A stretch of 64,000 nucleotides of DNA from contig WNNJ02001269.1 of assembly GCA_012934845.2 (NCBI GenBank), positions 62,001 to 126,000 on the forward strand, given 5' to 3'. The stretch's first letter is position 1; each line of letters opens with the position of its first letter. Positions 34,201 through 46,200 of the stretch are shown in pieces. The notes beneath the pieces are model-generated. The model had not been told where the DNA came from, did no database searches, and saw nothing but the letters and a program-made list of their open reading frames with translations. The DNA comes from Pomphorhynchus laevis (Eukaryota; Acanthocephala; Palaeacanthocephala; Echinorhynchida; Pomphorhynchidae). Both the position numbers and the translations under genes were made by a program.

Positions 34201-37200
34201 ATTTAGATTTAGTTTTTACACAGTTATGAACAAATTCATATTCTATAAAGCTTAAAAACAAGTCAGCTATAATTGGGCTACTATTACCACCCATTGGAAC
34301 ACCTTTTACTTGTCTAAATATAGATGCCCCTACTTTTAAATAATTTTTGATTATTTGAATGTTCGGACGCTACTGTTTTCATTAAACGAATAGCATGTTT
34401 GTTCAACGTATTTTAATAATACTTTAAATATTTGAAAAGTATTGTTTAATATAGTATTTAAATGATCGCATACATTCTTTTTTAATGATTTTAGCTATTG
34501 CAATTACAAACAATTCAACTTCTTAAATGTCAATTGTATAAATGACATAATAACATTTTTAAAATCCTAACCGACATGTGGAATCAAAACAATTACTTTG
34601 ATATGAGTGTTCTGATATTTCATAACAACTTATTTATAGAATAGAATCAAAAAACGACAATTTATTTGATACAAAAGGGTTCAGCTAAATATTTCAATAG
34701 CTGCGGCTATCATCATCAGGGACTTCATTTTATTGGACTTAAATAAAGTTTTACAATTAAGTCCATATCATATTATCATTTCAGGTAACCGAGTCTATGT
34801 ATATTAAATTATTTAACATAGTGATAAATAAAATAGTTAAATGTCGCCTTTAGATGTTAAAGGCAACATTAAATAAATATAAAAATATTTAGATATTAAA
34901 ATAATTCAAATGTCACCTTTAGATATAAGTTATATATAAGTTATAAATATAAGATTATATTTATATAAGTTATTATATAAATATAATCTTATCTAAAATA
35001 AATATTTTTAATAATTATAGATAATAATGTATGACATTATCAAAAATAGGGAAATAAGACAAATAGCATCAAAATATCATATATTGACTTCAAAAAATAA
35101 TAATTAATAAATTAATAATAAATTAAACATAATGATAAATAAAAATAATATAATAAAATAGTAAATAATTAAATAATAAATAATAATAAATAATTTTATA
35201 ATATTACCCTTGTATGGGATTAATCAAAAATATGGAAATAGGACAAATAGTATCAAAATATCATATCTTGACATTAAAAATCCTATATAGAATAGAATCA
35301 AAAAACCACAATTTATTCGATAAAAAAGGGTTCAGCTAAATATTTCAATGGCTGTTGCTATCATCAGGGACTATTGTTTCACCGTAATTATTTTAGAATG
35401 GTACCAAAGAAGCGACAATTTATTCGATAAAAATAATAGTGAAACAATTATTATTGATGATGGCCGCAATTAGTGAAATATTGAATTGAATCTTTTATAA
35501 AATAAATTGAAGTTTTTAAAAGACACAAATGGATATTTTCAAAAAATGTAATAATACAGTTTATTACTTCAATAAATAAACTTTTATTTATACTGTATTT
35601 TAAATAAAAAATATAATGTATAAAAGTTAAAAAATAAAGTTTAATTTGGTCGGCTCATCAATTATCCTCGTGTGAATTCTTTAATCCTAGATGCAGCACT
35701 GTACACTACAATCAGCGTAGGTGGACCTCATCAGCAGTGAGCCTACGCCTACATTTCGTGTTTCGGTCCTTTAATGATCTGCTGAAATTTTCCTCTGCTG
35801 CCTTTCTGTAAAAACAAACGATACAGTTTGTAAGGAACTTCACAAACACTCGAAAACTACTTTTTTATGATAAATATTTGATTTTGATGATCATATTTTC
35901 TTTATTGAACTTCGGGAGCAGGATCAAATAAGGAAACTTTTAATTTATATATTTCGTAAACTTATGTTAGCATTATCAGAAAAATACAATCGTTTACAAG
36001 AAAAACGTTTTTATCATATTCGCAGATCTTCAATCTATAAGGCAGACTACGAAAGACTTCTTGCCGAAACACAAAATTGTGAAAATGAAGTTCATCTTGC
36101 CTTGGTAAAGAGACGTACAATCGAGAAAGATCGCAAGCAACTGATAGAACATAGTGGAGGTAGCAAATACAATGAAATCAGTAAAGATCTGGTAAATATT
36201 TTATTCTGTACATGTTAAAATTGGAAACTCTAAAGCATTTTGATATCTTTTTGATACGAAAAGATATCAAAAAAATATTTCCGAGTTTACAAACTGATCA
36301 TGGTGCATTTTTTGCAACCATATGGCATCTATTCAATCATTTTCTTAATTGGAGTTAGCGCTAATATCGATACATAAAGAGAAACTCTTGAAATGCTGTT
36401 TAAATAAAATTATGGATATTTCTTTATTTTCAAGCAATAATTATTTCTGCTTTTGTAACTATTTTAAACTATTTTTTAAAACTTATTTCGAATAAATTAA
36501 ATATAAACTAGTTGCTAAATTTATTTTCACGATTTACAAGAAATTTAATAAATAAATTAAAAGGTTAGTTGATGAATATGTGGTAGACTACCATCTAATT
36601 TAGATTTTTATTTTTAGGTGATTAATCTTACTTATGTGATATACTGACCTGGCTGATTAAGGTAATGAATATAAATATGAATAAAGTAATAAAAGTAATA
36701 GGAAATATTATGCTTTACGAAAAGCCGGTATATTCGTTTGTTGTGCGTAAACCAACAATCCTTTTACAAATTTTTATAGCAGGACTCATATTTTCTCATT
36801 TTTAAAACCTTTGATGCTCATACTATACTTTCAATGAATCCATTGAGAATTCAGAATAAATATTTGCTATAAATATCATCAATAAATTAATGATTTATAA
36901 TCTTTTTAGAATATTAAATATTATTTATATTTTTATTAATTTTATCTAAATGTTTTTTTATTTATTATTTCTCTATTTTTCTATTGTGGTAGATATCTAT
37001 GAAGATAATTTAATCAAAATTAGCATCAAAATTTTCGGTCATTAATATATTTCCTTCTGTTTAAGTCAAATCAGGAATCGCAGTTGGCCCTTTTCCAGTT
37101 AAAAAATAACGATAATCTTTTGGATGATGTATACACTGAGGAAGAGAAAACTCGCAAACAAATTGAAGATACTGATGCAGAGCTATTAATCGTAAGCAAT

Positions 37201-40200
37201 AAACTAAAAGACGAAAAGGACAAGCAAAAATGTTCAACAAAAGACCGTTCAAAATTGCAAGAAGATTACAATTCACTTGTAAGCTTATTAAAAATACTGA
37301 ATAATATGTTTTTGAATGATTTGGCATACAAAGTAACTCCCTTTAACTGACATGTAATTACAAGCCAGTTAATTTTGATATCATTTTTTGCTTTGTTAAG
37401 AAATAAAAATTAAATTGTCGATTGTTATTCTAGCATTTTCTTTATATTTGTTTGTTTGGCATTTTTATCCACACGAGAAAAAAGAGAGAATTACGTATCT
37501 GTTTGACGTCTCGATCAAGCTAGTGATTGAAAGATTTGAAAAGGATCACTAGCTTGATCGAAACGTCAAACATATACGTAATTCTCTCTTTTTTCTCGTG
37601 TGGATCAAAATGCCAAAGAAACGTATAAGTTGGCACACGAAAGTAATCTTATCGTAATTTTCTTTATAGTTGAGTTACTATAAATTTAAAATTTGAATAG
37701 ATAATTCAAGTTTTAAATATAAGCAAGCAGATTCTAACATGTACGTCTGTGATTTCAAATACATAAAACGTTTAATTCGTTCTATCAATTTACGATACAC
37801 TTTATTCACACATTCCGCAAAAGAAATATAACTATAACGAAATAAAAAAATATTTAAAAATGGCTACTATATTTCGATAGCTCCTGCTATCATCTTCAGT
37901 AATTACAAGTTGTTAAGGTGCTTATTGCGATAAAGCGCTGTTTGTTTATTTAAGGAATAAAAATTGAGCATATTTGCAATTTCGTAAATAATCGATAATC
38001 AATAATCAAATAGTCGATAATTATTAAACGAAAATCGATTTCAATAATCGATAGAAGTGAAAAGCAAGAAGTTTTATTCAAATAAACATCATAGCATCAT
38101 TATTATTGTTGTCTAATAATATTTTATCTTCGTACGCTGATAAATTGTCGTGTAATTTAAACCGAATCGTCTCGAATAACTTCCTATAGTTGACCAGATA
38201 TTGTTTTTATTATTACATTGAAATAATCGCTTCGGAATTAATAAATTTATTAAAGAACTATAAATATAACAAAATAAAAAATATTTAAAAATGGCTACTA
38301 TATTTTGATAGCTCTTGCTATCATCTTCAGTAATTACAAGTTTTTAATTGCGATATTGACATATAGCGCTGTTGATAAAATCTAAAGATACTGTGTGTGT
38401 CGTCTCTCATCACGTTAATATAAAAAATAAATATTCCCTTTTTAATTTACAGGAACGAAAAGATCACAAATTTTTCGATAGCTTTTGCTATCATTTTCAG
38501 GAAATTACATAAATCAACAAGTTTGCTATTTGTACACTAAACACTAAATACTCACTAAATTTGATCCAGAAAAACATTAAAGAAACCAAAAGTCAAAAAT
38601 CAAAATGTCAGTGCATATTTGTAAACCTTTGTGATAAAACTTTTGCAGATGTGTATAATTCATGTATCGTCTAGGATAACAAACTCAAGGAGAAACAGCT
38701 ACAGAGCATAACAATAAGACAGGATATTTCTCACTTAGACGTGAAATTCGATTCTGTTAAGTATGCGTAATTTAGAAAAACTTTTATTTTCGATTTTTTT
38801 TAGTCGTGCACTGTTACGCTCGATTGATGTGGCGAATAAATCGACTGAACACATGGAATCCTATAAAAAATCGATTGCTGATGTTGAAGCTGCTCGGCAA
38901 TTGTTTGAACTTGAATGCAATACAGATGTAGTTGGTTGCTCTCCAATGGTATCTCAAACTCTTAGCACTCAGAAATCGTCAAACAGATCTATCAGCGTTG
39001 AGGAGCTGCAGGACATGTATTTTGCGTTGCGTGAAGACGCTGATTTAAAATGTACTGAGGCAAATCAGAGAATTGCAAACACAAAGGAGCTTAATTGGAA
39101 GCGAACGAATGATGTAGCAGATGCAACCCGAAAATTAGACGAAATTTTGAAGCAGATGGAAAGACAGCATACAATTCTTACAGATCTGGAGCAACGTAAA
39201 GAACAGAGTATTTTGTTTAAGAGGTATCTATATAATGTGTATCTTTTTTAATTAATTTATTTTTCTATTTATTAAACAAAAAATTGTATTTCTTTAGAAT
39301 TCTGCGCTTTCACAAATTCTTTGTGATTTATGTAAAGATTTATTAAAGATTTTTTATTTATTTTGCATTAAACAATGCACATTTTTCGAATGAACGTTTT
39401 TTAAAAACTTTAATTATTTAAAGTTAAGAAACTGGGCTTTCCAAATTAGGATGCATGTGCTCATTGGGGACATTTGTATATTTCAGAGGGTGCATTAACC
39501 TGCAAAGGGAAAATATGACCTTAAGAATTGGATAAGATAACACTAATATGAATCAACCTTTTTTAGTTTCTTCGTCTTTTGTTTCTTCAGCTTTTGTTTG
39601 ATCTTTTAATATGAATCAACCTTTTTTTGTTTCGTCGTTTGATACATTCGGCTTTTGTTTGATCTTTATTATATTTCATACCATCATTTTTTTGCAATTG
39701 CTATGTATAAAGGTTTTTCAATTTTATTGATGAACAGTTTAATATAATTTTATAATGAAACCTGTTAATCCAAAATTATAACCAAAATAATTAATGTGAG
39801 CTGATAATTATCGATAATCTCAAGTATGCTATTTTAACTTGAAATAAAATCTTTTATAATTATTTATTAATTTATATGATAATTTATTTATAAATCTTAT
39901 AAATCAATTATTATTTTTTAATTACTTATAATTATTTAATTATTAATTTTTTATTATTTATTAATAATTTAACTTGATAAAATAAATAAAATATCTAATT
40001 ATTTATATTTAACTTGATAAAAATTGTATAAAATCTTATATAATTATTTCTTATTTATAATTATCTTTATTTTTTATTTATATATAAAATTATAATTATT
40101 TATATGTCGTATAAAATACATAGCCTCAGATATCTGATCTGGTTTGTTCTACTGACAAGTTATTATTGACTGTGAACTTGGTGGACTTTGAAGTTACTGA

Positions 40201-43200
40201 AACTATGCATTCTTAATACGACATATAACTTTATATAAATTATAGAACCTTATACAATTAATTATTTTTTATTATTTATCTTTATTTTCGATTTATAAAT
40301 ATTAGATACATATTAGATTCTTATTAGATATTATCAATATATTTTATTATAAAATATATTGATAAAATTTTATATTAAATTATATTAAATTAATTATAAT
40401 TATATTAAATTTATATTAAATTATATATTAAAATTTTAATATATTAAAATTGTCGATTGAAGAAAAATGTCGATTTTTCCTCAATCGACATAGGAAAAAA
40501 GTTGATTGAGAACTGTAGCTGAAGCAACAACAATTTCTTGACAAGAAAAATAATAGTACACAAGATTTTTCTTATCAATCACTAATCCGGATTCATAATG
40601 CCAACATGTCTTGGTCACTAAGAATGACTATGCATTCTTATAGATTTCTATAAAATAAAAATTATAACATTAGATTCATTTTAGAAAACCTTTCAAACTT
40701 GAGTTCTTACTTTAAAATTTATTTTTAAAAGTCGAACATAATATTTTTGTATTATCACAAATTATTAAGGATTTTCATTTGATTTATATTAAACACAAAA
40801 AAAATAATTATCACAAATCATTAAAGAATTACAAAACAAAAAATTTTAATTGAAGAAAAATATATTTTTTAATTACAACAACAATTTCTCGACAATGCGT
40901 TCTTCAATATTGCTTACAACGTTGAATATTATTACCAAATACAACCAATTAAAACATCTAGTAATGAAGAACGGCCCAAAATTAGATGTCAAGTGTAATG
41001 TGTATATCATTTTAGATGTAAGGAGCCCGGCTGTAACACTGAGCAAAACTATATCGAATATACAACACAAACACTTGATCAAAGAATGTCACAACACCAG
41101 TTTTAAAAATGAATAACAACAATTTCTTGACAAAAAAAACAAATAATAAAACACAAGATTTTTCTTGTCAACCACTAGTCCGAATGTCGGGTCGTGGAAG
41201 CAGTGTGTGAACCAAACTAATCTAGACATCGAGATCCTGGGCGACAGACTAGAGTTCACTTTCAGATAGTTCTCTTTCTAGATCATAGTTATCTTTCAAG
41301 GCGTTGCTCGGCCAGTTTCGAAATTTGATCTTCCCACCGGTATCGAGGTCTACCTCGAAGTCTCTTTTCAGGGAGTCCGGCATGGAAAACCCTATGAGGA
41401 AGGCGATTCCTTAACATCCTCAGAACGTGTCATTGCAACATTAACTGACTTTCTTCGATGTAGAGAAGCAGCGACTTTACTCCTAGTCCATCACGGATGA
41501 CCGAATTCCTAAACTTATCTCTAGGGCTAAGACCGGCCGCACCGCGAAAGAACCTCGTTTCGGTCGCATGTATCTAAGATCTTATCCTTTCTGTCATAAC
41601 CCAAAGCTCATGACCATAGGTTAAGATACGAACGAAGATTGCGTGTTAAACCGAAAGTTTCACCCGAAGACTTAGCTGCCGCTTCATCACGACAGACATT
41701 TACAAAGAGCGCATTGCTGCGTTAGCTAAACAGGTCCGCTTATCAATCTCCCTGATGTTCCTGCCTTCCCTCGAGAACAATATCTTAAGATACTTGAAGT
41801 CATCAATACTAGGAAGAAGCTTTTCCCCAATCCGGGTTTACATTGACACCTGAATCCGAGACGAAAACATAGAGACAGTCTAAGAGGTACTAACCAACAT
41901 CACTGCCGCTCGACATTCCATCGTTAATCGATCTGGTAGGCATTGTAAGTTATCAGGATACGAAGCTAACAAGACAACATCATCTGCAAAAGCAAGGATG
42001 GCATCTTGATAGAAACGAACTAAAGACCGACATCCGACAGAGCTGCCCGCTTTGTAATTTTGTCTATGTAAACAAGGAACACAAGTGGACACAACGGACA
42101 ACCTTGACGAAGTCCAACGCTTACTGGAAATGATTCAGACTTCCTACCTAGAACACGAACACAACTCATACTTTGTTCATACAGAAAAGCCACATACCCG
42201 AAAATAGTGTGGTACTTCATACTTCTTTTGCACCTCTCACAACCTCTCTCTCGCAGAACTTGGTCGAAAGCTTCTTTAAATCTACAAAGCACATGTAGAC
42301 CGGTTAAGCAAACTCCCAAGACCGTTCGAATATAGTTGAGAGAGTAAATATTTGATCCATAGTTCCACGACCTGGACGAATGTCGCATTGTTCCTCTTGC
42401 AACTGTCCGTCAATTATAACCAGTATCCTTAACTCAAGAATCCTATCAAATAGCTTACCAGTTTGGCTAAGAAGAGTGATGACCGATAATTGGAACACAC
42501 TCTTCGGTGATTTTTCTTAAAGATCGGACCAACACCCCAGTTCGCCACTCACTAGGTATCTTGTCCGACATCAATGCAACGTTGAAGATCCGTGTTAGCC
42601 ACTTCATGCCCATCGTCTACGCCAGAAAACTTCTTATTACGAAATTTTTAACAAGAGCAATTACTTTTAATGAGATGAGCTTTTCCGTGTGTTCTAAAGG
42701 CTCCACATCAAGAGAAGGCATATCCATCGAATTTAGGAGACTCTTAAAATGCTCGCTCCAACAACCAAGAATTTCTTCAACGTCAGTCAGCATATATCCT
42801 CTCTTGTCTTAGACAGTTCGAGGAGTTTTCTGCTTTTCAACACGAAGGTTCCTGATCGTCCTCCAGAACATCTTCGAAGCTGACTTATAATAAAGTTCTA
42901 AGTGCTTTTCAAACTTCTCTCAAGCCGCCTTGTTCGCTTCAGTAACTGCTCGAACTGAAGCTCTCTTTGCTTTTCGGTACTTGTTTACTGCTTCCACCGA
43001 TTTATCTGACAAAGTTCCCTTATAAGTTAGCTTCTTCTGTTGGACAAAATCTCTTGCTGTTGATGTCCACCAAGCAGTTCGAGGATTCCTTCCTGGACAA
43101 GTACCTAATGCCTTCGAGTCACAACTTTTCACAGCTGCTTTGGCAAGCGAGGATCTGAACATCTTCCATTCATGATCAATGTTTTTCATCTCTTCTTGCA

Positions 43201-46200
43201 ACCGAGAAAAGTCCTCCCGGATGTAGCCAGAAAAACGTTCTTTGACAGAAACATCTACTAGACGCTCCTATCACGCCCTCACACAACGTTTTGGTTTACA
43301 AGGCTTGTCTAGCATCCGATCCAGCCATCGAAGTTTACTAACTACAAGGTAGTGGTTGATTGACATATCAGCTTCTCTCTTCACACGAGTGTCTAGAACA
43401 ATACGTCGCAGATCGGATAAAACGATTACAAAATCGATCATTGATCTGTGACTGAGAAAATCTTGATGGTATGGGCATCTATGGATTTCCTTATGTGCAA
43501 ACATGGTGTTGGTTATGCATACATTGTTACGAGAACAAAAGTGCAATAATTCAACACCATTCGCATTCAGATTAGCGAGTCCGTTCATCCCCAACACTCC
43601 CTTTCTCATGGTTAAACAATCATAACCATTATGCAGCCCTTGTAAATAATATAATAATTATTTATTATTGTAAATTTATTTATAATAATATTTAGATCGT
43701 TATTATATATCAAATTTAAAATATAAACATAATTTATGCTGCAATAACGATACAGTAATCAATAAACTATCGATGTTATATTCGCTTTATAATCTACATC
43801 TTTATTTTGATTACCTTACAATAAGTTTAGATTTTACTGTCTTAGTCTATTTTCCAACTCACTTAAATCCACTCTTCTTCATTTACAACGCATCATCAAC
43901 GCAGCCGTCCGTGTTTTCCTTCATCTGTGTCTGAAGGAGTCTTATCATACCCCTTCATTTCTCAACCTTCCTTTACTCGACAATTCTCGTCCTGTGTATT
44001 GTGCTCTGCGTTTCCATAATTCCCTTCTTTTACATGTCCCAATCTACTCTACCTCTTTTGGCTTCCGCTCCTTCGTTGTGGCTGCTCCTCTCTCGTGGAA
44101 TCATTTGCCCATTCATATCTGCCAATCAACTTCAATGCCGTACTTTAAACGCCAAATCCAATTCCATTTCAACAATTTAGTAATTAATCTGTGACTTTTG
44201 CAGTTCTTTGTTTGTTAGTGGTCATGTAAGCGTGCAGTTTGCACGCATTTGCCACTGAAATAAATTATTATTAACGTCATAAAATCCTGTCTTAGCACAT
44301 CCTTGCCTTTCAATTATCAATGAATTATATAGTTTCAATGAATTATTATATAAAATAATATTACATATATAATATTAAATATATTATATAATATATTATA
44401 TAATAATATTAATATTAAATATATTTGCAATATTTTGCACTATTTTGTATGTAATAATTTTTAAAAACTTTGCTTTTTTTTAAAAAAATATCCAATGCTT
44501 TTATTATATGTTTGATTGTTGTTTATAGTCAGCAGGAGAAACTTTTAACTGAAAAGGAAAATGCGTACAGTGAGATTGAACGGTCAATACATCAGCAAAA
44601 AGAGCAGAAAGACGATCTTCAGAGAAAGTTTTCTGAGCTTAACATGGAACTTGGTGAAGCCAAAGTATATTATATTTAGTCAGATCAGTTAATAATTGTT
44701 CTCCTGATTAGCTGGAATTTGGTGAAAATTCTAGACAAGCAAAAAAGAAAGAAGTCATCAATAATCTTAAATCGATAACTGGAGTGGTTAGTTTAATTAT
44801 TAACAAATTACCCAGCAAGTTCAAACAAATTATTTAAACTGAACATTGAGATCTGTGTTTAGTAAGCACATACATTATCAAATATTTTTTATTCTTAAAA
44901 TAATAAATTATGTAATAATTAATTAATAGTTAATAGATGAATGTATTAATTAATAATTAATAAATAATAAATAATTAATTATTAAATTAATAATTAAGTT
45001 TTATTATATTCAGGGGACGTTGAATGCATTGAGAATCGCATTCCACATCGATGAATGAGCCTAGCCTTACTTTAAAGTTTTCTCGTAAAAAGTTGTTTTA
45101 AATAAATAAGCCGAGTTTAAGTCAATAAAATGACATAATTTAATAAATGTAAATTTAAGGTAAATTTTAAAGTATATAAATATAATATAATTTCTTATAA
45201 ATTATTGTCTATAAACAATAATTACCAATCAATATTTAGAAGAGTGAGATATTGAGCGGATGAAATTACAATAGCAGAGCAACAAAGTAGTCCGATATAA
45301 GCGATTTTCTTTACTTCTTTACGCACAAGTTTGATTTTAATGTTTTTGTAGAAAATTATTATGATAATTATTATAATTGTAGAATACTAGACACAAGTAA
45401 ACCATTTGAAGGGTATACTGTTGATAAATTAAAGAATCTACACCAAAACCGAGCTCAAGTAAATCCAAGTTGCATTCTTAAGTTGCATTCATTAAGCTCA
45501 CGAATATACACCCAAAACAAACTCAAGTAGATCCAAGTTGCACTCTTAACTCACCGCTTAATGAATGCTCATTGTACAATAGCATCATATTTCATGATTT
45601 TACACACGATGATGTAATAGCTGCCTGCAAGAAAACACAAGGATCCGCGGGACCATCCGGGATGGATGCGAAGATTTGGTGCCATTTACTGACACAGCAT
45701 GGTAATGAGTCAAAACAACTAGCTGATAAAGTTGCAGATATTGTAATACGCATCGCAACAACACGAATAAATGATATTCAACTTTTAAGCCTTTAAATTA
45801 TTCAGGCTGGTACCAGTGAATAAGTGTCTAGATATTCACCCCACAGGAATCGAAGAAGTACTGCGTCGAATTATAGGAAGAGTAATCTCCAAGCGAATTT
45901 GCGGTAAGTTGATTAAGATTGCTGTCAAAGTTCAACAATGTGCTGGACACCGATGCAGAATAGAATCGGTAACATATTCGATTAGAAAAAAATTTGAAAA
46001 GTCGAATGATAAGTGTATTCTACTACTAGATGTCCAAAACGCATTGAATTGTGTAAACAGACATACAGCTCTTCAAAACATGAACAAAATATGTCCGTCA
46101 ATAATGATTATACTAAGTAATTGTTACGCATCACCTACACCCATGGAATTGGAGAAAGATTTATTGTGCTCAGAGAAATGATTCACGCAGGGCGACCCCT

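Larger units (their letters stand above)
28985..35060. repeat. Left arm of large inverted repeat
   Basis: From 28985 to 35060 the sequence is the reverse complement of 50571-54850, apart from LINE D (30245-32460), which is only in this arm. Example landmarks: the outer edge GTCGCCGCTGTAAGTAGAGCG here is CGCTCTACTTACAGCGGCGAC on the right; GGTAACCGAGTCTATGTATA at 34784 matches 50840. Identity looks well above 90 percent over most of the length. The arm carries unknown element E (minus strand) and PLE fragments. Confidence 0.88.
25473..35970 (+). other. SMC1 intron 4, transposon-filled
   Basis: A 10.5-kb intron. In order it holds a local duplication (25512-25715), AT-rich DNA, a Penelope-like element (26510-28110), short direct repeats (28430-28870), the left arm of a large inverted repeat (28985-35060) interrupted by a CR1-like LINE (30245-32460), and PLE-terminal and hammerhead-like repeats up to the exon. 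Confidence 0.85.
37830..38515 (-). repeat. Three direct copies of a hammerhead-bearing repeat
   Basis: About 120 bp (ATATAACTATAACGAAATAAA or similar, ATATTTAAAAATGGCTACTA, then the motif, then TAATTACAAG and an AAAGCGCTG-like end) occurs at about 37825-37950 and 38260-38370, and partly at 38455-38510. All are in the same orientation. On the minus strand each contains CTGAAGA or a variant, then a GATAGC...GCTATC hairpin, then GAAA or CAAA. Probably short non-autonomous elements. Confidence 0.8.
39224..44528 (+). other. SMC1 intron 8, with RTE-like copy 2 and LINE A tail
   Basis: 5.3 kb. 39224-40520 is AT-rich with no gene; TTAATATGAATCAACCTTTTT with TTCGTCTTT-like words occurs twice at about 39545-39600 and 39605-39665. 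40525-40605 is an RTE 3' tail fragment. 40606-41106 is AT-rich; the 88-codon frame at 40850-41116 has no recognised match. 41107-43615 is RTE-like copy 2. 43840-44275 is a LINE A 3' end. Confidence 0.8.

Noticed and set aside
35919-35970. Upstream extension of SMC1 exon 5 using acceptors at 35918 or 35921
   Set aside because: It would give phase 0 but add about 17 residues with no counterpart in SMC1, and the strip looks like intron; kept only as an alternative.
37830-38515. CRISPR-like array of spaced repeats
   Set aside because: Only three irregularly spaced copies of a 120-bp repeat, in an intron of a eukaryotic gene.
40850-41116. 88-codon frame in intron 8
   Set aside because: No recognised homologue; it overlaps the RTE 3' tail at its end and has the composition of AT-rich non-coding DNA.
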